Origin: Erigeron canadensis
Taxonomy: Eukaryota > Streptophyta > Magnoliopsida > Asterales > Asteraceae
DNA: 64,000 nucleotides
NCBI RefSeq assembly: GCF_010389155.1
Contig: NC_057765.1
Coordinates: 26,290,980-26,354,979, forward strand
Direction: 5' to 3'
The translations under genes were made by a program, and so were the position numbers. Each line of letters starts with the position of its first letter. The first letter of the stretch is position 1. This document shows, one piece after another, positions 9,477-22,450 of the stretch. A model generated the notes under the pieces. The model was not told the DNA's origin. It worked only from the letters and a program-made list of their open reading frames with translations, and searched no databases.

Positions 9477-10796
9477 ATGGAGATAAAATCCATTTCCTCC
9501 AAGCTTGTGAAGCCATCAACACCGACTCCATCCAACCTTCGTAACTATGAAGTTTCTTTCTTTGATGAGCAAATGCCGAACCTTAATACGCCTCTCATTC
9601 TCTACTACTCCACATTTCAAAAACCACAAGATGATGCACAGGCTAAGATTTTTAATCATTTGGAGACTTCTTTATCAATAACTTTAAATGATTTTTACCC
9701 ATTAGCTGGGAGATATATGCGCAATGGTTCTTTCATTGATTGTAGTGATCAAGGTGCTCTATATGTTGAAGCTGTGGCAACTTTCCGACTGTCAGAATTT
9801 CTAGACGTAGCTTGGGAAATGAAATTCGATATGTTACATGATTTTCTCCCGTGTGAGATAGGTGAGGTTGGTGAAATAGATGATCCGATGTTATCAATCA
9901 AAGTCACCATTTTCGAGTGTGGTGGTGTTGCAATTGGTATGTGTTTTTCACATAAGTTTTCTGATATGTCCACTATGAGCACATTCATTGATAATTGGGC
10001 TAATAAGAGCCAAGACATAGTAAATCCATTAGAATTAGGAAAGAATTCTCCTACTTTTGGCTTGGCCAGTCGCTTCCCAAAAAGAGAAACGGTTGATCAT
10101 AGCCCAAGACTTCCGAGGTCCAGCATTAAGGTGAATACTCCCGTTCGAATTTTTTCATTCAAAGGGAATGCAATATCAAAAATGAGAGATGAATTGATAT
10201 TCAAAGGTGATAGAAATCGTCGACCATCAAAGGTACAACTTATTGTGGCACTATTATGGAAGGCGTTTGTGAGGATAGATAAAGCAAACAACATACATTC
10301 AAAGGCTTCATTAGTTCAACAAGGAGTTAACTTGAGGGATAAAGTAGTCCCTAAGTTACCTCATAATGTATGTGGGAATTTCGTTAGTACAGCAGTTGCA
10401 CGAATTGAGCCTGGCAAAGGGGATGGTGTGGAACTTGAAGGTTTCTTTACGATCTTACATGACTCCATCAGGAAATTTGACAATAGTTATGCTAAAGCAC
10501 TGAGTGACAAAGATTATGAGGTTTTAAGTAAGCCCTTCATGGAGTATTTTCAAAATATAACCAATAATGATGTAGATTTCTACGCCTTCACTTCATGGTG
10601 CAAATTCTCACTCTACAAAGCTGATTTTGGCTGGGGGAAGCCGGTTTGGACAAGTACAGGACAGTTTGCAGCCCAAAATTTTGTGATCCTGATGGACGAT
10701 CAAGAAGGCGATGGGATAGAAGCATGGGTTCATTTAGACCAGAAACGTATGTCTCAATTAGAACAAGATTCCAACATCCAAATGTATGCTCTTTAG
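9477..10796 (+). CDS. BAHD acyltransferase, vinorine-synthase-like (439 aa)
   Basis: An intact intronless 439-residue enzyme of normal BAHD length (430-460). The catalytic HxxxD motif is HKFSD at residues 159-163, where His is the general base. The structural DFGWG motif is at 383-387 (ADFGWGKPVW). The N-terminal block FYPLAGRYMRNG is also diagnostic. BAHD enzymes transfer an acyl group from acyl-CoA to an alcohol or amine of specialised metabolites in the cytosol. The pattern of motifs is closest to the vinorine synthase/acetyltransferase clade, so acetyl-CoA is a reasonable donor guess, but the acceptor cannot be read from sequence. Its 3' flank carries an AATAAA-like signal near 10866. No neighbouring pathway gene is present, so there is no cluster context. 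Confidence 0.93.
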   Translation: MEIKSISSKLVKPSTPTPSNLRNYEVSFFDEQMPNLNTPLILYYSTFQKPQDDAQAKIFNHLETSLSITLNDFYPLAGRYMRNGSFIDCSDQGALYVEAVATFRLSEFLDVAWEMKFDMLHDFLPCEIGEVGEIDDPMLSIKVTIFECGGVAIGMCFSHKFSDMSTMSTFIDNWANKSQDIVNPLELGKNSPTFGLASRFPKRETVDHSPRLPRSSIKVNTPVRIFSFKGNAISKMRDELIFKGDRNRRPSKVQLIVALLWKAFVRIDKANNIHSKASLVQQGVNLRDKVVPKLPHNVCGNFVSTAVARIEPGKGDGVELEGFFTILHDSIRKFDNSYAKALSDKDYEVLSKPFMEYFQNITNNDVDFYAFTSWCKFSLYKADFGWGKPVWTSTGQFAAQNFVILMDDQEGDGIEAWVHLDQKRMSQLEQDSNIQMYAL

Positions 10797-13609
10797 GCTC
10801 ATTTACATTGACCGTATATGACTTTTGTTTTGTGGTTTCGAGTCGTATATTTTGTCAAAAGTGTAATAAATATATGATTATAATGATCAAATTGTTGGAA
10901 TTGCTTGAGTGCCAAAGTTTGATACAAAGTTTAATACAATGGCCAAATAGTTACAGTGCAGACTTGACCCACTTCGACTGCAATATATATTTTACCCATA
11001 TCAACCCAAACTTTTTTTGACCCGTTAATCAGCTGCCCGTTTTCTACTATCTTGTAACATCAATCACAAGAAAGTCGAGAGTTGTGGATACATATCTTGC
11101 AAACTCACATTTTAGCTATCCATCCTATTAACCTATAGGGTAGGATCATACAGATTTACATTACACAATTTGCTACATGTGTATAGGCTATAGATAACAT
11201 CACAGAGCTTCTTCTTCTTGTGCTTTCCACTCCATGCTCACTTGTATGATTTTGCAGGATGTTGCCTATAAAATGCAATAAGGACAATGAAAAGAACATT
11301 CTTCTAGGCAAGTCATGCTGCCCACACATAACCTCATTGTTATCCATAAACTTATGCAACTTTGTGCAGACACTGTAAGAAAATACACCAGATTCAAATG
11401 TTGGTGGCTGTTGCTGGTGCATGGGTCCATTTTGTCTTATTAATGGTGCAATTAGGTCATTCTCCATTGCTTAAAACTGAGGTTGCAAAATGGGAATATC
11501 GGGAAGCCACTTAAAACAATGTCGGGATGTAGCAGTCATTGTTAGTGGTGGTTGAATTGGTAGGTCCGGATTGACAGACAAACACTTCTTTTGTCCATCT
11601 TAAAAATAGAGTGATTCATGTGCTAAACATGATTACTAAGCAATAAGACTACAAAAGTAGCTGTAAGCCTAAGATAATCCATGTCCGGGAGGGGACCCCA
11701 TTAAGAAGATAAGTAATTGGTGTAAGTTTGAAGAGCATTACTTTAAGATTAGTACCAGCGTCTGAGGTTCTATCAGAAGATGCACCTTATCTTTTACCCT
11801 TGGTTAGGGGTGACAAAATGGGTGGGTTGGATAACATCAAGACGGGTAAACTTTGGTATGGGTTGAGTTGGCCCAAAATACTTTTGTCCAGTTTGTCAGA
11901 AAGAACCATGTGTCACATATAGTATATAAATAGCAGTATATACTATATTGAATAAAATTATTTGGGTGGTTGCATTTAAATAATGCTATGAGCCACTTTT
12001 GCCTACAATTTGAACCATTCAATATGCTTCCATTTATTGTATCAGTTTACCCATTAGAGATCAAACATAACTTAAATGAAAACTTCATAAGTAAGTGTGG
12101 TGGGACTGGGTCAAGTTTACCCATAGAGATCAAACATAACCCGCAGGTCAAAATTTTGAAGTAAGATTAGAAAAACTATATCATTAAAAGAATAAGTTTG
12201 TAATTAGAGCAGTTCAGGACATTTTAAACATTTGAACACATGTTAGATGACTTCTGAACCCATCAAACCCGTACATTTTTGGCTAACATTCTTGATCAGG
12301 ACAAAATGTTGTACTAGAAGATTAGTGCGATACCAGGATAGCAGCAAAGAAGGGGTGCATCCCCATACAAGTAGCCTTTTTCTAGTTTCAGTAAGAAACA
12401 GAACATAACTAAACGTATGACATTGTTTGTGAAACCAAAACCAAAAGACAAGGTAGAAATTATCAATTGCTTTGGCTGATGCAGCCAAAGGTGATGATCA
12501 CATATATGGATGGCTTCCCAGTGGGAAGTTCCAGCATATTTGTTACGACTTTATGCAAAATACAACTTAACTTATGGTTCTTCATGTCACTATCCTGCCT
12601 CTTAGTGACATCTTCACAGAATTATACACAAGTAGTTCTAAAAAGCACGAGTTAGTGAGCAACATGGTATTTTATTGTGACGTAGGGTGTCATTGGTATT
12701 TTGGATTTACCAGATCTCTTTGCATTTATGAAGAGAATTGTTATTTCGTATATTAATTAACGTGACACGTAAAGCATTGTACAAGACAAGTTGGTTTGGA
12801 AGCACAATTGGCCGAAGGCTATAAAGTAAGCTCGTGTCTTGCTTTAATCTAGGAGACGGGAATGTACAAAGTGATATGGCATATATAGGAACATATGGAG
12901 GAAACTGGTTTCATCTAAAATGTAGGCGGATGGCAGTGAAAGAGATCTTAGTCATCTTACCCACTAAACACTTAAATGTTAGCATCTAGAGGGATTCAAT
13001 TGCCTGATCCAGAACGCTGTTGGTGCCTGCAAATGGGATTTCTCAATCATAATCTCTTGCATTGTGTATGGTCTTGGCCTTTGTGATACTCAATCACTAT
13101 TGAAGTGGTGTAGTGGGGCTTAATATGGTTGTTATGCGGTAATGGAAATAAGGCATGGGACATTTGTGTGATTGTATCGTTCTGGTACATATAACGATAG
13201 GATATTTGCGATGGAAAGAAATTTTGAATTCCTCATGTTAAATTAACATGACAAGGAACCTGATTCCGAATTCTTTTCCACTAAATTCCTTTAAATGAGT
13301 ATGCCGGATGAATAAGAGCTCATAAGGTGCAATAATGCACTTTTAAGTGGTGTCGTTTGCTAAACTATCTTGTCACTGGCCGGTATCCAACCTCAGTTGC
13401 GGTACTCTTTAACCATATCAAGTAACTCGGATTGGGTGACTTGCAATTGATCGAGGTATGATTAATTGACGTGGCTCGCTCCTATGATAATGGGACAACT
13501 TAACGGCAGAAAACTAACACCGTTAGTTGTGAGGATGAAAATTGCAATTGTCAACTTTCGGGGTTTTTTTCTACTTTTTTTCATTTTAGGGATGTAAAAT
13601 GAACCAACT
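10797..13609. other. Intergenic DNA, no supportable gene
   Basis: After the probable BAHD 3' UTR there are only short frames without recognisable protein features. A segment at about 11803-12160 (GGGGTGACAAAATGGGT onward, with scattered CCCATAGAGATCAAACATAA copies near 12050 and 12120) looks like a degraded non-autonomous hAT-type repeat, but no terminal pair or target-site duplication could be found. Confidence 0.5.
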
Positions 13610-13611
13610 TC

Positions 13612-15231
13612 AGCATCGGAAAAATGCGATCTTCCCTTGCAATTTTAGGGACCAAATATATTAGGGGTGTTTACGGTTTGATTTTTACCCGGTTAAACTG
13701 TAAACCGAACCGTTTAAAAAATCGAAAAAAACCAAACCGTTTTTGAATTTGGTTTTCGGTTTGGTTTGTAACCGAAACCAATTTATATATTCGGATTTTG
13801 GTTTGGTTATGGGTAAAGGATAATGAATTAGGTTAAACCGAAAAAACCGAATAACTTATATTACAATTATGTATTATTAAAAATATTTAATTCGTATTTT
13901 TTGTATGGACAACTATTAATGTATTTTTTACTTTATATGTCTATTTGTTTATCATATTAACTTTTTTATGAAATTAGATAAATTCAATTTTGATGAATAA
14001 TTTTTAATAATGATGACAAACAAGAGTTTAGTTGTTTCACTTATATTATTTGTTTATCTATATGGTTTAAATTTACTACTTTAGTGAAAATTGAAATTAT
14101 GAACCTATTTTGGTTAATCACAACTTAGACTAAAAGAAATGGTAAATTTGTGTTTTTCATATTTGGTTTTTTCGGTTTTAACAGAAACCGAACCGAATTT
14201 TAATTTGGTTTTCGGTTTGGTTTTTCTATTTCGAATTAGGTTTTGGTTTTGAAAAATAAAAATAAAAAAATCGAAAAACCCGAACCAAATAGACCAAATA
14301 ACCGAAAACCGAACCGATGAACACTCCTAAAATATATGGAAAAAAAAGTGAGAAGAATTATACCCTTCAAAGTTCAAAGCTCTGCTTACGGCTGTATGGT
14401 TTTCAAATATTTAGATATTAGTTAAATTAGTAACGACGAACATGGTACCCGCGCAATGCGACGATGGTGGTAGGAAAGACGGTTTAGTGGTGTCGGTGAT
14501 GGTACTATTGGTGGTGGTGGTGGTGGTGTCAAGCGGTGTAGGTTCATGTAATCGTGATAGTAGAAATTTTTAGAAGATAAGGGCTTAAAATGTTAATTAT
14601 TAAAATAAAGGTTTAAAGTGTAAATTATAATTTATTATGGGTAAATATAAAAAGTCAAGGGTAATTCTGGTAATTCATAGATAGAATTACCTAAAATAAA
14701 AGGAGACTATTTTTTTTAAGGAACAGAGATAAGAGTTGTATTCATATAAAAACAAAGAATTTGGTGAAAACCACGAAACAGAGCATCGGAAAAATGCGAT
14801 CTTCCCTTGCAATTTTAGGGACCAAATATATGGGGAAAAAAAGTGAGAAGAATTATACCCTTCAAAGTTCAAAGCTCTGCTTACGGCTGTATGGTTTTCA
14901 AATATTTCGATATTAGTTAAATTAGTAACGACGAGCATGGTATCCGCGCAATGCGGCAGTGGTGTTGGGAAAGACGGTTTAGTGGTGTCGGTGATGGTAC
15001 TACTGGTGGTGGTGGCGGTGTCAAGCGGTGTAGGTTCATGTGATCATGATAGTAGAAATTTTTAAAAGATAAGAGCGTAAAATATTAATTATTAAAATAA
15101 AGGTTTAGAGTGTAAATTATAATTTAGTATGGGCAAACAAAAAAGTCAAGGGTAATTCTGGTAATTCAAAGGTAGAATTACCTAAAATAAAAGGAGACTA
15201 ATTTTTTTTATAAGGAGTAGAGATAAAGATA
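13612..15231. repeat. Tandem segmental duplication of about 450 bp
   Basis: Copy 1 spans 13612 to about 14727 and copy 2 spans about 14783-15231. Both begin CATCGGAAAAATGCGATCTT and include TTCAAAGCTCTGCTTACGGC, GACGGTTTAGTGGTGTCGG and GGTAATTCTGGTAATTCA. Copy 1 is longer only because a 668-bp hAT element lies inside it. The two copies differ by scattered substitutions, so the duplication is not recent. Confidence 0.9.
13662..14329. mobile_element. Non-autonomous hAT-like element with 8-bp target-site duplication
   Basis: A 668-bp element begins TAGGGGTGTTTACGGTTTG and ends GAACACTCCTA, giving imperfect terminal inverted repeats. It is flanked by perfect 8-bp duplications AAATATAT (13654-13661 and 14330-14337), the length made by hAT transposases. 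The uninserted site is preserved in the tandem copy at 14824-14831, which reads straight from ACCAAATATAT into GGGGAAAA. The subterminal regions are packed with GGTTTGGTTTTCGG and its complement. There is no transposase. Confidence 0.92.
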
Positions 15232-16559
15232 TTTATATAAAGAAATGGGTAAGTTATATTTTTCCTAACTTATTACAAGTCTACAAGACATGATGTTGGC
15301 AACAATGGAAGACAATTGTATAGCTTAAAATTAATGTGTAATGCATCATTTAATTTAAATGAACAAAAACATACGTTAAAACGATAAAAATAAATAAATA
15401 AATAAATTTGAGTAGGTTTGTACGATTTTAATTCGGTCCGTCGAACAAGTTGTTACAAAATAAAACCAGATTTGTTTATAATATTTAATAAATGTTAAGA
15501 ATCTTTATAAAGAAATCACATAGACAAATAGTAACCTTAGGCTATCTCCAATGTTAAGGACGTCATTAGGCGTCCTTTAGCTGCCACATCATATCCTTAC
15601 AAATCTTTACACATTTTTATGAATCCTTAAAATCCTATAAATTTATCTCCAACCATACAAACATCCTTACATATCCTTTAACTCTACTAAAAACACAAAC
15701 AAAAAAATATAAGTAAGGGCACCTAAGTACATGCATCAAAAAATCTTTAATTTTATACAAGTTTTAACCGCAAAGAATATCTAAAGACACCTAAAGACAC
15801 CCAAAAGCACCCAAAGGCTCTCAAAAACATCCCCATTAAAAATAGTCTTATGATCAAAATATGCATGTTTTCAAAACACAATATATTTGTGATCAACTCA
15901 CAAGGTCCCCTACGCCACCTATAATGCATTCTGCCCCCACTCCACCTCCTTGCCTTTGAAGCCAAAAAATATCGACACGTTGCTCACTATCAGTTATCAA
16001 ACTTTGCTAAAGTTAAGATATAATTATGAGAAAGATAATATGTATTACTCAGTATGTTTTGTTTATATATAAATTATTTTTTTCTGTTATAATTTTTACT
16101 CCATAAATAGGTTAACCGGCTCTTTTTGTTTGCATGTTATAATTATTTTTGTCTGTTATAATACATATTTTTTAAATTACGAGTCACAAACAAATTCCAC
16201 ATACATAGAAATTGTACTAAACAAACCACATATTTTATTTTCGTAATATATCATGAATTAATGATAACGTTATTCGTTTTACTAACATATATATATATAT
16301 ATATCATAACTAGTTCTAATACCCGTACGATGTACAGTAACTATATATATTGTATTAAAGTAAACTGATGATCGAAGCTAAAATATAATAAATAATAATG
16401 ATAAATATATATATATGTTTAGTTATAGTTATGGATTTACCTTAAATATTTACAATCACATCAAAATCGAAAACTTGTAAACATAGTGGATAACGACAAA
16501 TAGCCTTGTGATTTCGGATCATAGACTCAAGTTTTGAAGTCTCTATGTTAATAACTTAT
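15232..16559. other. AT-rich intergenic DNA
   Basis: No gene. It contains a segment starting GGCTATCTCCAATGTTAAGG at about 15540, a type of opening common in plant MITEs, followed by ATCCTTACA-type repeats to about 15680; the other end was not found. There is also a short (TA)n tract near 16290. Confidence 0.5.
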
Positions 16560-16568
16560 TATAAAGAA

Positions 16569-17565
16569 GGGATCATGGCACCAGAATGTAACCAACCATG
16601 ACACAATGGTTATGTAGTGTAGTGACCTTTCAAATTGGCTATGTAATGTAAGTACCTTTCATTTTTGTTCTTTTAATGTATCATGCCAGGTAACATCCTA
16701 TTTGTAACAAGAAATGCCACGTTGGACGTAAAAAAAAATGATTAAGGCACCAGTGTGTAACCAACTATGAACGAATGGTTATGTAATGTAGTGACCTACG
16801 AAAGTGTTAAATTGATGTAAGAACCTCTCTGGTTTGTTCACTCGATGTATACAAAAGTGTTAATGATAATAACAATCATTTTCCATCTTTCACTTTTTGA
16901 TGGTGACAAAACCTTAATCACCAAATCGGATTGTGTTATGATCACCCCATCATCGTTAACAATAAAGATCCAGCCATCTCATCCCTACCACCATCAAGAT
17001 CCAACAAAGTTGGTTTACAATAGGGTAAAAGGGGATGATTTTGACAGAGGATGACGACGGTGGTTGTCTAGGTGGCGGCTGACATTTGTTTAATTTATTT
17101 GTACCAGTCAGCGGTGGCACGTGTCCGGATGTGGAAACGGTGGAGCGATGGTCACACCTCTTGAATGGAAGAAAAAATGAGACCGAGACCACCCACTACA
17201 ACCTTGTCGCAGTCAAAGACCATCCACCATCCATCTCGTTGGAGTTCACAACCCACAACCGTAACCATGACCGTACAACAGGTCAACCGGTACATGAAAA
17301 AAGAACAAAAATAAGAGGTTCTTATACCAGATAGCCAGTTTTAAAGATCACTACATAACATAACCATTCAGTCATAGTTGGTTACATTCAAGTGCCATAA
17401 TCTCAAGGTAAAATTAACATTATTACCGGCTACCGATACAACAGGTCAACCAGTACATTAAAAGAACAAAAATAAAAGGTACTTACATCAAATAGCCAAT
17501 TTAAAAGGTCACTACATTACATAACCATTGAGTCATAGTTGGTTACTCTCCAGTGCCATAATCCC
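16569..17565. mobile_element. Mutator-like element with 9-bp target-site duplication and doubled terminal repeats
   Basis: A 997-bp element begins GGGATCATGGCACCAG and ends CAGTGCCATAATCCC. It is flanked by perfect 9-bp direct repeats TATAAAGAA (16560-16568 and 17566-17574), the length produced by Mutator transposases. The outer inverted repeats are about 110 bp. A second inner pair, about 16739-16850 and 17285-17403, repeats the same sequence, so each end carries the terminal repeat twice. Between the inner repeats (about 16855-17280) is unrelated, less AT-rich sequence of unknown origin, possibly a captured fragment. There is no transposase. Confidence 0.9.
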
Positions 17566-17574
17566 TATAAAGAA

Positions 17575-18714
17575 TTAATTAATAAGAGTTGAAGAATTGA
17601 GAAAGAAAAAGAAACAATTCTATTAATGAGAAAACAATCAATAAAATAAGGTTATAATTTGTTTTGTATTTATAAGCCAAGATCAAGTTAAAGTTTAATT
17701 CTAAGTCTAATAAGGAAACTAAATCTATATATAATTAAAAAGCTAATTTAATAATGTAAATAAATTAAAAAGACACGTGTGATCAAGGATTACATCACGT
17801 GTTGTTTCAAAATTTCTCAATCTTGTTTTAGTTTATTGGTAGATTGTAATATGCTCGTTTTATAATCACTACATTACAACTTAATTAAATAGAAAATGAC
17901 AATATTTTTAACTAAAATGTGTATGGTTTACTCGAGGTACTCGATCTATGACGATTTCTAACATTTTGGTAGTCACCCCATAACACTTACCAAAGAACTT
18001 GAAATCTTTTGTGAAGAAACATAATTATTAAAGGTCCAAAATAAATATATACAACATAAAATCAGTGACAATTTAATACCTTTTCAAATGAGTGATCATA
18101 TATAATCGAAGACTTCTCTTTTCTTTTTAATCGATGCTCCAAGTGTGTAGGACAATAAAGTGAAAGACTACATTGATTTCAATAGATATATAGTACAGCA
18201 AGAAAGAAAATGTTTAGCTCATATTTTATTACTCGTCTTATTATAATCATATGATTTATACATTAAGATTGCTTTAGATGCAAAACTCCCATAATGATTT
18301 CTTTTAATCCCAATAATTACTATGAATGCAACCGAATATGGCTTTTGCTTAACGAGCTTTAGCAATTCTGCCTTTGAAACACTTTTAGTAAGGAGGAAAG
18401 CTATATTGACAAATTAATCACAAGCAAATTTTCATAAATCTATTTGTTGCCAATGAAATGAAAAGAAAGAAGGAAGAAAGATAATATTTTTAGATGTAAT
18501 TGGTCCATTGAATTTGTCCCATCAATTTGTAAAAGTTTATTTATAGTTTGTTTGCTAACATAACATTCCTCTTAATGAAATGGAATTTGGGAGACATAGA
18601 TATAAACACTAGACCTAGATACTTTCCAATCTTCTACGGAGGAATATTAAGTACGTTGAGTGTATAGGAAAGTAAGTATCTGTTGTGGCGATGAGATGGT
18701 GGGGTGATAGCTAG
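17575..18714. other. AT-rich intergenic DNA
   Basis: No gene or element border could be supported. Confidence 0.5.
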
Positions 18715-18719
18715 GTTAT

Positions 18720-20998
18720 TGTAACATCCTGAATTTTTAAGACTAATGAAAATTAACCTTTATTATAGTTTTACCTTTAAAATAATTTTCTAGTATTTTA
18801 TTTTTGGATACGGGATTAAATTAATTAAAACTTTAGTGGATAACGAGTATTTACCCACCTATTTTCCATTTGATGCGTGGCATCATGAAGAGAAGCCAGA
18901 CTAACATATTTTTCTTACTCATGTCTCCACTTATCTTTTTCTAAATCTTCTTTTCTATTAAACTTTCATTCAAGGAATTCCATCTCTAATTCAATCAAAG
19001 AAAATCTCATAAATCATGATAATAATAACACTTAAGGTTTAAGCATCTAATTTTGGGAGAAATTGAGAGTATGTGTGTGGTGGTGGTTTGTGTGCTGATT
19101 TTCAAGAAGAAAAAGAGGACAAGAAAAGTGTAATTTCCATCTCAATTTTAGTTATTTCCTTGAAGGTAAGAATTCCTTTAACCTAATTTTGAATCTTGCT
19201 AAATTATCTTATAAAATTAGGGTTCTTGAATTTGAAATTTGGGGGTTTTATTTATATTGAGTAAATTACTATAATACAAGTTAGGCTTCTTGGAATTTGA
19301 CCAAATTAGGGGTTTCTAGTTGGCTAGCATGGAAGTTTAGATGATTGTTAATAAAAACGAGATGTGACAATTTTGGTTACTGATCTTCTTGTGGGTAAAA
19401 CACCCTTGTAGCAGATTATTCATTTGTTGAGTCCTAAAAAGAAAATGTGGGTTTATGTGTTAAGTTGAAGTGGCCACTAGAATGAGTTTAAAATATGGAG
19501 TAGAACTCGAGATATGAATTTTTGAAGTCAGTGTGGTCATTCTGAATTTTCAGCAAAAACGATTTTGTGTCAATTTTTAAAACGAGTATATCACACTGAT
19601 ACGAGTCAAATATTGTGTTGGTAACTGAAGCTAAAATGTACCTAAATGTGTTAAGTAGACGTGGCCACTGGAATGAGGTCAAAATATGGTGTAGAACTCA
19701 AGTTACGGTCATTTGAAGTCGGTAAGGTCAAATATGTTTTATCGGTAAGAACAACAACTGTTTGTGTTTTTAAAACGACCGGAAGTCATTCTTGAGGGAA
19801 AATTCACATATTGGTCACTAAATATAAAATGTAGGTATATATGTCATATAAATTTGGCCACTGGAATCAAGTAAAAAGAGTGAGTAGAACGTGAGTTATG
19901 CTTGTTTCAAGTCTGCTTGGTCAAATATGAAAATGACGATTTTGGTACGAAAGTAAGTTTTGGTCAATTGAAAATGATATAAGAGATACATATTTGATAA
20001 AACAACCCAAGAATAATATAAGATTGTAAATGATGGGTTTGGTGTTGAAATGCTAGTGATTATGGCTAGACGACCTAGTATGTAATTGATGATCCTATAT
20101 GCATTTGTGTTTTGTTGCTAGGTTGAAGCATACATATTTTGTATTCTTGCGGTCATCTTGATTTATGATTTTGGTTGTCGCGGAGGAGGTGGGTTTTCTT
20201 GCATACTTTTATATATGTCTTGGGTCAATTACCATATGATGGCGGATTCCATGTGTGGTAATTGATTTGGCGTTGAGCCTAAGTAGTGGTCGTCTTTGAT
20301 TACGGGCCTAAGTAGTGGCCATAGTCCATGTGGGACATAGCTCATGTGGAGCATTGATATTGTTTATTGAGATTGTAATCATTTGCTTATATGGATCCAT
20401 GTAATGCGTTGACACAAAGGTGAGTATTATAGATATGGCACGACGGTGTCATAGTCTATATGCAATAGATCTTTGTGCATTGCCCTCCTTCGTGTGTATA
20501 AATGTATGCAAGATTATTCACTAAGCTTTGCTTACTTTTAGTTGTTTACCCTTTTTATAGGTTGTCCCGGTTATGAAAACAAATCCAAGTAATATAAAGA
20601 TTGAAGTTGAATTGTAAAGCTTGAAGCATATCATATTCGCGGTAAAATGGTATTGTGGCTAGAACCCGTAGTGGCCCTCTTGATCTTGGCTCGTGATATG
20701 TCATTTTATTAAAGTTATTTTTATGTTAAGTGTTGAAGTCAAGAAGTTCTTAGTTATTTATAATGGGTCATTTTGTATAGTAATGTAGTAATTATGGTTT
20801 GATGTATTTTGAAAAATTATTATCCGTAACATGTTTTGACGACGAATTTACGAACGGGTCATGCTGAAATTTTTAATTTTTGTGCGTTGTCTTTTATAAC
20901 GAGTTTTGCTAAATGTATTTGTCAGTATTTATAATTGAGTACATTCTTTTTTAAAAAAAATTTCTTATAATATGTTCGAGTTGAGATTGGTCCTTTCA
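18720..20998 (+). mobile_element. Solo LTR, 2279 bp, with 5-bp target-site duplication
   Basis: The segment begins TGTAACATCCTGA and ends TTGGTCCTTTCA, with the canonical TG and CA ends. It is flanked by perfect 5-bp duplications GTTAT (18715-18719 and 20999-21003). No second LTR or internal coding region lies next to it, so it is the product of LTR-LTR recombination. Three diverged copies of a unit of about 190 bp (GTGGCCACTGGAATGA-like, near 19467, 19659 and 19857) lie inside. The parent element, probably Ty3/gypsy from the LTR length, is not identified. A truncated inverted relative lies at about 50900-52400. Confidence 0.85.
19438..19935 (+). repeat. Internal repeat of about 190 bp in the solo LTR, three diverged copies
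   Basis: Three successive copies share the order GGCCACT-GGAAT, AGTAGAACT-type, GAAGTC and GGTCAAAT. They begin near 19465, 19657 and 19855 and are well diverged from each other. Confidence 0.7.
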
Positions 20999-21003
20999 GT
21001 TAT

Positions 21004-21567
21004 ATAGTGTGATATGTCATAAAGTGTGATAGGTCATAGGAGTTGATATGTCATAGAGTATGATAGTCAAATATCTTAGTCGTACGTGCTCCGTTCTCGG
21101 AAAAGTATATCGAATGACATCTCAAATGAAAGAGCATGAAATTTCAAGAACACCCATATAAATTTTATAATTTATGGATGTACGGTTTTTGAGATAAAAT
21201 GTTTTGAATGAATTGGAGGAATAAATGATTTATGGAGGATTAAGAAAAAAATGATTGGTTAAGATTTGAGGAGAGAGAAAGAGTATTATAATTATTTTAG
21301 GTAAATATAGAATAGATAGGAGAGACATTTTGAAGATATACTTAAAATCAATATTGAAAATTTAAATTCAATGTTAAAAATCTAGATGTTTTTTGCTTTA
21401 AAATATAGTGATATATGTGTGTGGGTGGGGGGAGGTCACTCATGTAAGAATCATGAAAATTGTGTTCTATTAAAATTTCAACTTTTCAATATACTTTAAA
21501 TAACTAAAATTTTTAAGGGTTCAAATGAAAATTGTATTAAATTCTTGTCTTTTAACTACATAAGTAG

Positions 21568-21608
<41 letters not shown>

Positions 21609-22445
21609 ATTACAAAGTGAAAAAAATAATAATTGTTTTTAATCCAAACCATTAAAAATAAACCAACAAATGAATCTCCACCATTAAAATTAAAAGTCAA
21701 CATTGATATTTAATTATGGTAAATTTTTTTAATTAACTAGCTAATACCTATTTAAAAGTCAACATATTAGTCTAACTTCATGTTCAACTTAGTTTTAGAG
21801 TATTTGGGTATAGTTTTTATGTTCCCAGGTTAAATTAAATTACATGAATATCTTCCTTTAGTTTAGTGTAATGGGCATAATTAGTGTTAAGGAGTTTGTA
21901 TTTCCCTTATATTGTACGTAGTAATGGAGTTTATGTCTTTATGAAATGGACGTAAACTAACTTTGTCTACTCTTCTTCGATACGAATATATGCTATAAAT
22001 GTCGTTGATTTTAGATACATATAATACAGATATTTGGTTTCTGTATTAACTTCGGACTATAAATGCACAATTGAATTTATATAATATTGCTCATGAAGCT
22101 AAAAGAAAAAAAAATAATTTTTTTATTAGATTCATTCAAAAAATAGCAATCCACTACAACAAATTAGTCAATTCAACACACTTTATTTTACACAATTTTA
22201 AAAAGTGTCAAATTTGTTGAATCATTCACACTTAAAAATGTATGCAAATAAGCTACACGAAAAAGTAAGGAAAAAATTCAAAAGTTTTATATGAAGAAAA
22301 ATGTTAACATTAATAAGTGTGTCGTGTTATATATGCAAATATATTGAGCAGATTAGTTCTCGCCTCTTTTACTCTTCAATCACTTGTTAATATATTTGGA
22401 AATCATTGTACTATATTGAGGGTCGTCACATGCATACATATATGG
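21004..22445. other. AT-rich intergenic DNA
   Basis: No gene. Short imperfect tandem units (GATATGTCATA-like) lie at 21003-21075, and a (TA)n tract at about 21577-21602. A CACTACAACAAAT at 22152 looks like a CACTA-type terminus but has no partner nearby. Confidence 0.5.
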
Positions 22446-22450
22446 ATATA

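Noticed and set aside
11156..11467. 103-codon minus-strand frame after the BAHD gene
   Set aside because: No recognisable domain, signal or neighbour support; composition like surrounding non-coding DNA.
16739..17403. Inner inverted repeats as a separate nested MULE
   Set aside because: No 9-bp duplication at the inner borders; doubled terminal repeats explain it better.
22152..22200. CACTACAACAAAT resembling a CACTA terminus
   Set aside because: No inverted partner or 3-bp duplication within several kb; may be a fragment or chance.
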